From: Spisula solida
Taxonomy: Eukaryota > Mollusca > Bivalvia > Venerida > Mactridae
NCBI GenBank assembly: GCA_947247005.1
Contig: OX365952.1
Location: 2,006,501-2,070,500, forward strand
Direction of reading: 5' to 3'
Length of the DNA stretch: 64,000 nt
In this document: positions 49,309-59,398 of the stretch, one piece after another
Layout of the letters: each line of letters opens with the position of its first letter
How positions within the stretch are numbered: the stretch's first letter is position 1
Notes under the pieces: generated by a model
Told to the model about the DNA's origin: nothing
What the model saw: only the letters and a program-made list of their open reading frames with translations
The model's database searches: none
Made by a program: the position numbers and the translations under genes

Positions 49309-49568
49309 CCAGGCTCCAATCTCCTGAAGCATCTCTAGTAAAAATCTCATCCCAAATAGAGATTTTGCTTAAATTAGAGTCAGAATTTGAGTTAAATTTG
49401 AAGTTCAAGCTCTCTAAATTTTAATGTAATAAACTTGTAAACAAGGTTTTCTGTTTTTTGGTGCGAATTTTGAGTCTAATCTCCCATGGAAATTATCTAA
49501 AAGACACATGGCAATATTTGAGATGAGATTTAGCACAGATTGAGATGTTTCGGGAGATCGGGGCCTAG
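49309..49568. mobile_element. MITE-like element with about 26-bp terminal inverted repeats
   Basis: The left end CCAGGCTCCAATCTCCTGAA and the right end, read inverted (CTAGGCCCCGATCTCCCGAA), are similar. They are followed inside by GCATCTC and ACATCTC. The inside is AT-rich and non-coding. A second, more decayed partial copy starts at about 49602 (ccaggctggaatttatagaa). Confidence 0.6.
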
Positions 49569-49569
49569 A

Positions 49570-51090
49570 CTACTAAACTAGTCTGGTCAGATACATCTTT
49601 CCAGGCTGGAATTTATAGAACATCTTAGTAGAAAACTTGAGATTTTTCTTAAATTCTAAAACTTTCTTAAGTGTATCAACTTAGCAGGAATATTTTCAAT
49701 GTACAGCATCATGTTATGAATAAATTTATCCATATGGCTGTGTCATAAACTCAGTTTATAGCATTTATACCCAGATTAACACTAACTCCTCTATAAAGTT
49801 ATTGAAAATGCTTTCCACAAGCAATGCATCGGTAACAGGTTGATACCCCCCTGACCCTAACTTTAGTATTTAGTCTTATGGTTCTGGGTCAACGTGCTCA
49901 GGGTATAATTCTCTACACTTACTGAATTCATCTTGGTTTAGTTTATTTACACCATGTTATAACATATTTCCAGTTCTGCAAGTCAGAACTTCTTCTAGAA
50001 ACCTTTGATACAGTACCGACCAAAGCTCAATCATGATCAACGGTTGCGGATCAACAAACATGTAGGAAGATTATTATTATCAACACCAGAAGTGGACTTG
50101 ATAAAAATTTCACCAGCACCATTGAATGTGCCTCAGACATTATACAGTGCTGGTACAAGCACACATCTTGACAGTCAGATGACAACACATGGTCTGAACA
50201 TAACCAATATTCTATATTTAACATTTCCATGGGCTTCAGTGTCAACCCGCAATCTACGATAAATAATGAACATCCCATATTTGGTCACCCAGCAGACAAA
50301 CAGACAATCGCAGTATTTTCAAACGAGGTGCACATGTGATGGTTATGGATCATTTACGTCAATAATCACATGGCATTGTCTAGAAATCTACCAAGCTCGT
50401 CAAGTCCTGTTCACGTTGAAATAGTTTACCTGGTGATATCCTGTGGCTAGTTTCTGTCACTTGTTGAAAGTGACGTAGTATTTGTTTTGAATCAAATAAT
50501 CTGTGCGAACACATTGTGGTACTTTATTTTTGCCGATACTTCATTATACACCTTTTATTATAGGCCTTAATAGTACTTATTGGTGTGATTTCTATTGAAA
50601 TCTCTATGTAGATGTTTAGAGGTAGGAACAGGTAATATCTTCCTGTTCTGTTAAACTTTGAGCAGAAAATTGTCAATGTTAATTTTAATCCACATGTGGA
50701 GAAGTTGGTGGTTCCTTGTGGAAAAGACATTATGGTAATGGCAAGTCTTACCATTCCATAAAATTTTCCAATCATGTCGATTTTCTTCCACAGGTGGAAA
50801 GGTTTGTGTTACCTTGTGGAAAGGTATAGAAAACATGCCAGGAAAACTTGTTAGGTGAATCGGCTGCTGTAAATGACATGTAGACAACAATATTTAAACA
50901 CTCTAAGAAAGTATGACTAGTATTTATTCAATGTATGCATGTTTTGTTATTACAGTACAGCATATTTGTATATAAAATGCACTTATTAAACCAAAATAAA
51001 CTGATATTGCCTTTAATAAGTATAATTACTGTCTGTTGATATATATCCTACTTTAACACTAACAGAATAATGCATATTTCTACACTCCAC
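49570..51090. other. Intergenic AT-rich DNA
   Basis: No supported gene. At about 50690-50830 the motif ccaca(t/g)gtgga recurs with ccttgtggaaa, a loose repeat. Confidence 0.35.
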
Positions 51091-51097
51091 CATTTTT

Positions 51098-51341
51098 AGC
51101 TCACCTGTCACAAAGTGACATAGTGAGCTTTTGTGATCTTTCTTCATCCGTCGTCCGTCCGTCAACAATTTGCTTGTGTAGACACTAGAGGTCACAATTT
51201 TGCCCCAATCTTTATGAAAATTTGTCACAATGATCATCTCAACAAAATCTAGGTCAAGTGTGAGGTCACTAGGTCAAATCACAGGGCTTGCATGCACTAC
51301 TACGACAGATCAGCGACCTAGGGCCCTTTGGACCCTCTTGT
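51098..51341. mobile_element. Dispersed mollusc-type repeat with a hairpin head
   Basis: It starts with a hairpin: AGCTCAC, CT, GTCAC, AAA, GTGAC, AT, AGTGAGCT (51098-51129). GTCGTCCGTCCGTC and a body with aggtcactaggtcaaatcac follow. It ends gggccctttggaccctcttg with a small terminal stem. Elements of this form are frequent in bivalve genomes; the class is not certain. Confidence 0.55.
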
Positions 51342-52540
51342 TATCTAAGTTTTCTTACCAGATCAGGTTGGTTTGTAATCCATCCAACTGACAGCCTGCT
51401 ATCAAAGAATAATAATAATCAAAGTACTCTGGAGTGCTATTACAGATAGAAAATGGTATCAAACTTCTGACAAATGGAAAAACTCTTAAAAGCCAACATT
51501 CACCGTTAACACAGGGAACTTGAAATCTGTACTAAGTAGTCAAGAGACTCAACTGACTCGACAGTGTTTCTACCCTGATTTCATCATGAGCCGATACCAT
51601 AACATTCATGAAAACTTCACATTTTATCAGACAATGAATATACATTTTTAGTTTTACAATAATAGCACAATTAACCCTTTACTCCATATATGACTATATA
51701 TATAAGACTAGTTTAACTGTGTACACCACCCCCATACACACTGAATTCCATAAATCAATAGACAATCCTCTTTAAGGCTCAATAAAACATTGCACTTCAT
51801 ATCCATTGTCACCAGGGTAATCTTTAGAGAACCCATTTTTTCTTTCGTATGTCAAAACAGATGGGTACTTTTCTTTTCTTCTTGAACTTTCCCACTGTTA
51901 GATCGTGGCACTCTCGTCTGAAGACTCGTCAGCCGAGATAATTTCTTTCATAAATCCATACAATGAATAAAAAAACCGTTGTGTAAAAGAACTCATGCAC
52001 ATGCCTTTTTACAGTTATATACATCCCATATTCAGTTTGTGTCAGTGTTTAAAAATAAATAAATCACTATGCCTATATCGCTCAGACTGTCATAAAGTCT
52101 ATAGATTTTATATCAATACTTATAAGTCATATCCTTATATTTTGAATATAATAGTTAAAAATACAATTATTATTTATTTCTACGCGAGTGGTCTGTATTT
52201 ATTTTTTGGGGTTAGCAAGGGGGGTCAGTTGTAAGCAATCGCACTCTGGTCATATGGAGATGATGTATGAAACGCTGGCTTGCACGTTCAATTCTGACTT
52301 GATCCTTCTTTGACAAGTAAATAGACGACTTAATACTGTGACAGCCTCAGGTCACGTCCGTGACTTGCATCACATAGCGATTATATCGCCGTAATTATCA
52401 TTAAACATGTATAGCAACGATTTATGTATGTATAATTCATGGAATTTCAGTAAATATCATCATCTAACCTGATAAGATAGCTCGGCAAAGCTTTTCGTCT
52501 GTTTTACTGATATCGAGTTATCCGCCCATGGAAGAACCTG
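51342..52540. other. Intergenic DNA with a weak minus-strand coding candidate
   Basis: On the minus strand a 48-codon open stretch ends at a TAA at about 51901 with an acidic tail ISADESSDESATI. It looks like a protein end, but no acceptor or homology supports it. Nothing else is seen. Confidence 0.25.
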
Positions 52541-52957
52541 CTGTAACTATGGCGTAGTAATATGGTTGACATTGAAGTTGTTATTGAAATATTAAAGATG
52601 TGTATATCATGTTGAGTTTATCTTCGCATGTATGTTTAGCAGTATTATTGATAATAACTAGGTTGCTACTTCTGAATCTTACATTGAGTTTATTCTGTGC
52701 GGCGAGGCAGCACGCACTATTTTGTAATCCGGTCCGCGCAATGCTGGGGCATTGCTGGCGCCAACATTTGAATGTATTATATTGCATATAGTCAACCTTA
52801 CTATTAGTTGTTTGATCTATAAAGCGTATTTTATAGTATCTTTGTGTTAAGTTACTTGTATTGTTTAACTGTGTTGTCATTTAGCGCTATTCTACCAAAT
52901 GCTACGCTTAGCCCTATCACTATCTTTAGCTGGCACTTTATTTCCTGCAATCTGATT

Positions 52958-53006
52958 GGCCGCCAGCAGGCCAGCATAAGCGCCAGCATTGCGCAGGCTA
53001 TATAAG
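52958..53006 (+). promoter_or_regulatory. Retrotransposon LTR promoter (CCAAT and TATA boxes)
   Basis: A CCAAT-type GATTGG at about 52957 precedes CTATATAAG at 52999-53006. Transcription would start about 30 bases later, within the 5' LTR. Confidence 0.5.
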
Positions 53007-53477
53007 GCGCACTGTCGCAAGCATTGTCAGCCCAGCTCAGATCTTTGCATCTAGCACTTGAAACTTTTTGTTTACTTATCCAAGTTTACATACGATTTAC
53101 AATGGTTTACCATTACAAGCCTTCTTCAGGTATATAACTTGAGTATAACATAATCATTAGAATAGATCTTTTGAGATCTTTTAATTCTTTATTTAGGTCT
53201 ACTGAACAGTGCTTGCTGCGGCTCACCTTCCCCCATCCCTTCCTTTTGTTTATCATTGTTGTCGTTTAAGACTATTTCCGTCATCGTATTTTAATGCATA
53301 GATCTTATTCTATCCTTGGTGTTTGTTAAGAATCTATTCTGCTATTGTAACATGTATGTGGAACCATTAGATACAGGCAAAGAACAATCCTGTCAATTAA
53401 ATATATATTCACTTCACAACGTTGTTTTTCCGTATTTTCTTAGTTTATAGACCTAGTGAGAAGTGGCTCACAATTTT

Positions 53478-53491
53478 TGGTGTCAGAAGTG
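53478..53491 (+). other. tRNA primer-binding site of the retrotransposon
   Basis: TGGTGTCAGAAGTG follows the putative 5' LTR end by a few bases. Its first three bases pair with the CCA end of a tRNA and the rest fits a leucine-type tRNA 3' end; the tRNA identity is an inference. Confidence 0.55.
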
Positions 53492-53611
53492 CGGATAGCG
53501 TAATTTACATTCTATACCTATCCGGTGATCGAACCGTTTCAAATAGGTCTATCAGTCTAAGTTAATTCGGATTTTTTTCGTGTCTTGTAAGATTGTTTTC
53601 TTTAAAATAAA

Positions 53612-54859
53612 ATGGCGACTCCTGACCCTGAGGTTACTTTTCGCGACCTGCCTAGATCCAACTCCGTAGAAAATAGCGACGTTGATAGTATTCTGTCAGA
53701 GAACAGTTGTTCATCGAATCCGTTTCATCCAGAAAATTCAACTAATCAGAATGACAACCCAGCACCAGCCAACAATAGATCTATCTTCTCGTCGAATCAG
53801 CCCCATCCAGAGATTGTGTCAACAAATCAGCATGAAGGCAGTTCTGCATCAATTAGAAATAGCCGACCAACCCCAGAGAACCTCTCAACAAATTCAGCCC
53901 CATTAAGACAGAACGATCAGCTTATTGATCTTGGTTTCTCGAATAGAACTAACAACAATCCTGAATGTCATCCTAGGCCTACCACATGCTATATCCCGAA
54001 TGCCCCTCAAAACCCTGGCTACGGTGATTATTTGCACACACCTAACGTTAGCGTTATGCCACCGTTCAATAGATCAATGATGAAACCCGACACATTCGAT
54101 GGTTCAGGTAATTTTGAACAGTACGCCTCTCACTTTGAGGACTGTGCCGAGTTATCCATGTGGGACAACCGTGTCAAGAACCTTATGTTAGCGGCCTGTC
54201 TAAGGGGTCCCGCCCGTAACTTCTACATGAGCCTGACAACCGTTGAACGACGCGACTATAATATGTTATTGTCTCGCCTCGCTGATCGCTTCGGGAGCGA
54301 CCGGAAACACCAAACCCTATGGTTAGGGAAGTTAGAAAATCGACGACGCGCGAAGGGAGAAAGTATCGCTTCGTTGGCGGATGATTTAAGGCAACTGGCA
54401 CAGAAAGCCTATTCAGATCTTGACCATTTTTCGCAAGAACGCTTGGCGTTGAATCAACTCTACAAGCTTATATCGACCGAAATGAAGTGTCGATGCATGG
54501 ACAACAATTGTTCATCTATAAACGACGCGGTTTGCGTGATTGATCGATACGAAGCAATCATAGGTTCATCTACCCCCGTGTCTACCATCAGAGCGTGTGA
54601 TTCCGGCGAAAGCGCACCGAGTATAGAAGCAACGCTTGAAAAGATCGAGAATCGTTTAAGTAAAATAGAATCTGCTCAGTCGACTCCCCGTGGACCAAAA
54701 GCGTGCTTTTCTTGTAAATCGTTAGAACACTTATGGGCATCCTGTCCGAGAAACAAGAATCCCAGACCCCCGCGCACCAACAACGATCACTATGGATACA
54801 ACGTTAACCAGCGAACCGACCAATACCAGTCACGCTCCGCACCAGTACAGGGAAACTAA
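53612..54859 (+). CDS. gag: Retrotransposon Gag
   Basis: 415 residues from ATG 53612 to TAA 54857-54859. The N-terminal 150 residues are Ser/Asn/Pro-rich and likely disordered. A capsid-like helical segment follows (about 165-310, with FDGSGNFEQYASHFEDCAEL and RLADRFGSDRKH). A single zinc knuckle lies near the end, CFSCKSLEHLWASC (CX2CX4HX4C), expected to bind RNA. The frame is intact. Gag forms the particle that packages the element's RNA. The last sense codons overlap a frameshift heptamer. Confidence 0.9.
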   Translation: MATPDPEVTFRDLPRSNSVENSDVDSILSENSCSSNPFHPENSTNQNDNPAPANNRSIFSSNQPHPEIVSTNQHEGSSASIRNSRPTPENLSTNSAPLRQNDQLIDLGFSNRTNNNPECHPRPTTCYIPNAPQNPGYGDYLHTPNVSVMPPFNRSMMKPDTFDGSGNFEQYASHFEDCAELSMWDNRVKNLMLAACLRGPARNFYMSLTTVERRDYNMLLSRLADRFGSDRKHQTLWLGKLENRRRAKGESIASLADDLRQLAQKAYSDLDHFSQERLALNQLYKLISTEMKCRCMDNNCSSINDAVCVIDRYEAIIGSSTPVSTIRACDSGESAPSIEATLEKIENRLSKIESAQSTPRGPKACFSCKSLEHLWASCPRNKNPRPPRTNNDHYGYNVNQRTDQYQSRSAPVQGN

Positions 54860-54890
54860 CGCCGGCTGGCTCACAGGGCACCGAGTCAGC
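54850..54890 (+). promoter_or_regulatory. Predicted -1 ribosomal frameshift signal at the gag/pol junction
   Basis: The heptamer G GGA AAC (54850-54856) fits X XXY YYZ in the gag frame and sits directly before the gag stop TAA. After eight bases a stem-loop can form: GCTGGCTC (54865-54872) with GAGTCAGC (54883-54890), eight pairs including one G-U, loop of ten. The pol frame is exactly -1 to gag and is open through the site. Confidence 0.7.
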
Positions 54891-56028
54891 GAAATTGTTA
54901 ATTAGAGAGCCCGGCAATTATTTTAAGGTAGAGGAAGTGCATTCTGCACGTGCAGGGTGTAATTTTAATGAGAATGATAATGGTTTTTATGTAACTTGTA
55001 ATATTGGAGAAATGTCTGTTAATTTTTTGATTGATTGCGGAGCTACGTCATCACTTATCTCAGACAACGTCATCAGCAAATTAGGTAGCAAAGGTTCGTC
55101 ACGGCTTCAACCGACAGATAGCGTACTCAAGACAGTGAACGGGGATTTCATGTCAGTAGCTGGAAGAGTAGATCTTGCGTTAGAAATCGGCCGTAGCAAA
55201 TTTGATATTCCATTCGTCGTCTGTGGTATTGAAGCCGACGGTATTTTGGGTCAAGATTTTCTCAAGCAACATGTCGACAGTATTAATTACAAACGTTCCT
55301 GTTTAGTACTTGGGCAGAATATAGTTCCGCTTTGGACCGGTGGTCAAGCCAATCAAGTGTGTAGGATTGAAATATCCGACACTGTTAAAATACCGTCACG
55401 CTGTCGACGAAGCGTTACCGTAAATATTCCGCAGAAAGAGCATTTATCTGAGTTTGGATACGTCGAACCATGCATTGAATTAATGGCAAAGAGTTGCATT
55501 TGCGTGATTGGCGGCGTCGTGAATACTACTAAGGACACGATCGCACTGCATATCCTAAACTACGGCGATGAAGAAACCACGGTGTACAAGAACACCAACC
55601 TAGGTACCTGTGAATCGTATTTCGAGCGCGATAGTGCCAGAGAGCGAGTTGCAGCCGTGCAAGAATTGTCCGATGTAGCCGTTTCTGAAAATCGCGAGTC
55701 TGCAGACGACACCATTCTTCCCGATCATCTGATAGGCCTATTCGACCGTAGTTCAGCCAATTTGTCGGAAACAGAAAAACGCGGTCTGCGCAAATTACTT
55801 ATTAAATATGCGGGAGTATTTTCTAAGAATTCTGAGGATATTGGCAAAACGAACGTTGTAGAACATGCTATAAATACCGGTACTGCGGCTCCCATCCGAC
55901 AACCACCGAGGCGACTTCCACTAGGGAAACGAGAGATAGAAAGAACCGAGGTCCAGAAAATGCTCGAGCGTGGGGTTATCGAACCCTCTAGCAGTGCATG
56001 GTCGTCACCGGTTGTCTTGGTTACTTAG
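54850..56028 (+). pseudogene. pol: Retrotransposon Pol, protease and start of reverse transcriptase (ends at a premature TAG)
   Basis: The -1 frame from the frameshift site. An aspartic protease is shown by FLIDCGATSSLIS (the DxGA active site, here Asp-Cys-Gly-Ala) and by ILGQDFL. The N-terminal part of RT follows, including IRQPPRRLP and VIEPSSSAWSSPVVLVT. The frame is then closed by TAG at 56026-56028, inside the RT finger region at a place where related elements have an uninterrupted coding sequence. A single base change would explain it. The same frame is open again directly after the stop. Confidence 0.85.
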
Positions 56029-57732
56029 CGCGACGGAACACCCAGATTTTGCCTGGACTACCGGAAGTTGAACGATGTCACAATTAAAGATGCTTATCCG
56101 CTTCCGAGAGTTGATGACTGCATCGACGCACTTGCAGGCGCGAAATATTTTAGTAGTTTAGATCTGAACAGCGGGTTCTGGCAAGTAGCCATGAAACCGG
56201 GAGATAAGGAAAAGACCGCCTTTTCAACTACCTTAGGCTTGTACCAATTTAACGTAATGAGTTTCGGCTTAGCTAACGCCCCATCTACGTTCGAGCGCCT
56301 GATGGAAAATGTTCTTAGAGGTCTGCAATGGATAGAGTGTCTCCTGTACATGGACGATATTATCGTGCCTTGCACAACGGTTGAAGAAGGGTTGGTCCGC
56401 TTGGAACACGTGTTTCAACGGTTACAAAACGCGTGCTTGAAATGTAAGCCCTCTAAATGCGTGTTCTTCCAAAAACAAGTTAAATTTCTGGGACATTTAG
56501 TTTCTGAAGAAGGCGTGGCCACTGACCCAGAGAAAATTTCAGCCGTCAAATTTTGGCCCATCCCTCGCAACGCTAAGGAAGTTAAATCTTTCCTAGGCCT
56601 TTGTTCCTACTATCGGCGGTTTGTGAAAAGTTTCGCCAAGATCGCCCGTCCGTTACACAAGGTCGCCGAGAAAGGGAATGTTTTTGACTGGACCGATGAT
56701 TGTTCAGAAGCTTTCAATCAACTTAAAGAGTGTTTAGTTTCTGCCCCTATATTAGGTTATCCTCTAGAGAACTGCCAATTTATTATTGATACGGATGCGT
56801 CGGACCAGGCCACCGGTGCTGTTCTTAGCCAAATACAGGACGACAGAGAAGTGGTGATCGCTTACTTCAGCAAGACCATGAACATTCATGAGCAACAGTA
56901 CTGTGTAACACGGAAAGAGCTCCTCGCTGTCGTTCAAGCTCTTAAAGCCTTTAACCACTACTTGTACGAACAGCATATACTTCTACGCACCGATAATGCG
57001 GCTGTCTCGTGGATGAGAAACCTAAAACAACCGTCGGGTCAAGTTGCAAGATGGCTTGAAGTGCTTGGGACCTACAACATGACAGTTACCCACCGAGCCG
57101 GACTTCAGCACAGAAATGCCGACGCTATGTCGCGCAAGCCGTGCACACAATGCTTGCGTCAGGAAAATGCGTCCTGTGATGACACAAACCACCATTGTCA
57201 TGGAAGTTCAGAGTTAAATACCAATACAGGTCTGAATGGACGTAGCGAGTCAGCACGCGTCGTTACTAGGTCGCAAACGCAAGAAGTTCCACCAAAACCA
57301 ACTATGGCAGTCTCACCTGAGTGGTCATTCAAAAACATAAGCCTAGATCCGGCCTTGAATGTTATAATACAAGCCTTACCAAAGAGTTCGAGACCATCGT
57401 GGCAACAAGTGAGTGGTCTCACGTCAATAGCCAAAACCTTATGGCGAATGTGGGATCGACTCTTCCTTGAGAATAACGTACTTTACCGAACGTGGTTTAA
57501 CGATGAGCACAATTCAGTCAAACAGATCGTTGTACCCCAGCAGAGACGGGATGACGTCCTTAACCATTTTCATGACATACCGTCTTCAGCACACTTGGGC
57601 GCTGACAAGACCTTAGACAAGGTCAGACAATCATTCTACTGGCCAGCCATGAAGAAGGACATTGAACGCTACTGCACTACCTGCGATGCATGTTCATCCC
57701 GAAAACGCCCAAAGCCCGTGAATCTCCCCTAG
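56029..57732 (+). pseudogene. pol: Retrotransposon Pol, reverse transcriptase, RNase H and integrase zinc-binding region
   Basis: Same frame as the preceding part. The RT palm has SSLDLNSGFWQV and the active site YMDD. RNase H follows (IIDTDASDQATGAVL, then RKELLAVV, LRTDNAAVSW). A spacer and the integrase HHCC zinc-binding part come next (histidines in the FHDIPSSAHLGADKT stretch, cysteines in CTTCDACSSRK). The frame closes at TAG 57730-57732, just before the integrase core, which continues in another frame. Confidence 0.88.
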
Positions 57733-58658
57733 GTGAAGTCAAGGTGTATGAAGCCCTTGAACGTTGTGCCATCGACATCTATGGTCCCTTGCCGATAACT
57801 ACGTCAAATAATAAGTACATTTTGGTGATATGCGACTGTTTCACCAGATGGACAGAAGCCATAGCCCTACCCAATCAAGAAGCAGAAACTGTCACCAAAG
57901 CGTTTGTAGACGAGTATGTGTCTAGATTCGGCGTCCCATTGCAAATCCATTCCGATCTCGGCAGTAATTTCACATCAAAGTTGTTTTCCGACATGTGTGA
58001 CCTACTCCAGCTCCACCATACCAGGTCCACTCCACAACACCCACAAGCTAATGGAATTGTGGAGCGTTTCAACAGAACCTTAGGTGCCATGCTTACCATG
58101 TACTGTGAAGAAAACCAACGGAACTGGGACGAATTTTTACCCCAGGTCATGATGGCCTACCGGTCGTCAACACATGCAAGTACTGGTGAAACCCCAAACA
58201 GAATGGTATTTGGCAAAGATATCACCCTTCCCCTTCAAGCGATTATTGGTTCACCTCCCAGTACGAATACTCACTTGGAGACTAGTTCATTCCCAAATTA
58301 CGTCAGTTCATTAAACCGAAGTCTAGAACATCTTCATGAGATCGCCTGTAAAACCCTCAAAACTAAAGCCTTGTACAGAAAAAGGCATTACGATCTATAT
58401 GCCAAGAAACGCTCGTTTAGAGTAGGTAATGGTGTATGGTTACATGATTCTACTAAACGACCTGGAATCTGCAGCAAGCTCGCTCCCCAATGGCAAGGCC
58501 CTTACCTAGTTACCAAGAAAATTGACGATCTAGTCTATCTAATTAAGAAATCAGCCAAAGCACCAGCAAAGCCAGTTCATGTAGACCGTTTAAGGTTGTA
58601 CGAGGGCTCTCATGCCCCAGTATGGTTAAACGGAGTATTACTGAAACTTCGTGATTAA
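57690..58658 (+). pseudogene. pol: Retrotransposon Pol, integrase core and C-terminal GPY/F-type module
   Basis: This part lies in a frame shifted relative to the preceding one, consistent with the loss of one base somewhere in about 57700-57730. The core shows the DDE triad: CAIDIYGPLP, then IHSDLGSNFTS, then NGIVERFNRTL. Near the end QWQGPYLVTK is the GPY-type module. It stops at TAA 58656-58658. No chromodomain is seen after it. Confidence 0.88.
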
Positions 58659-58659
58659 A

Positions 58660-59398
58660 GTGACGAGTACAATACATCTTAGTGTATTGTTTAATGTAAA
58701 TAATTTATTTTGCTTGTGTCTACGTTTTAATTGTTGTGGGCATAAATAGCCCTTGATGTATGTATATTGACATGTCCAGGTCTGGTGTCGTAACTAAAAC
58801 AGTATAATAGTTCGATACTTTATTCTTTTATAAACACATGCAAAATTATAATAAACAAGGGAAGTAACTCAATTTAAGCAAGAGTTAAAATCACTAGAGT
58901 TGTCTTTCTTCTCAAGTATCTTTTACATAGAATTTGCACTTGTCGGAGTGTATTTTGTCCGTCCAGTTATCCTGAAGTAGTATACGTCTACACCTTCATG
59001 GAAGAAGTTACGAAACTTTTGTCTGAGCATTGTGACCATATTGTAATGTGAGACTCATATCGGAGATTAGATTGTGGAACTTTCGTCGGCATAGAGTTGC
59101 AGTGATAAGCACTGTAGTTTATTTTCTTTTTCTGCATTTAGTAATGAAAGAGGATTGATCACCCACTTGCGATTTACTAGAAGGCAGGCGCCTGCTATTT
59201 TGTTTATTTTCTTGAAGAAGAGTCGAGAACCCTGAGTCTGGAGAATTATGCCGAGATTGTTAGCCACTACTAGTATGTTGCGAGTCGTGAGTCTGCATTG
59301 CAATTGGTTGCCGACTGGAGTTATTGTATATCACTAAATTTAATATTGTTATTACAGCAAGAAAGAATGCTTCCCAACGGGATACTTATTATTGACAG
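58660..59398. other. Region between the retrotransposon and the zinc-finger frame
   Basis: No clear 3' LTR, gene or repeat is recognised. Two possible splice acceptors (ATTACAG ending about 59356 and ATTGACAG ending at 59398) lie just before the zinc-finger coding frame. Confidence 0.4.

Larger units (their letters stand above)
52542..58676 (+). mobile_element. Ty3/gypsy-type LTR retrotransposon (damaged)
   Basis: Order: candidate 5' LTR (about 52542 or later to about 53472, ending CACA), primer-binding site, gag, protease, reverse transcriptase, RNase H, integrase with a GPY/F-type end. RNase H before integrase is the Ty3/gypsy order. The LTR start is a guess based on a TG before a TATA-type promoter. 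No repeat of the 5' LTR is recognised after the integrase stop (58658), so the 3' LTR seems lost or strongly changed. Pol has one in-frame stop and one frame change, so this copy should not be able to move by itself. Confidence 0.85.

Noticed and set aside
58660..59345. 3' LTR of the retrotransposon
   Set aside because: I could not find any stretch matching the CCAAT/TATA region or the U5-like end of the 5' LTR, so none was called.
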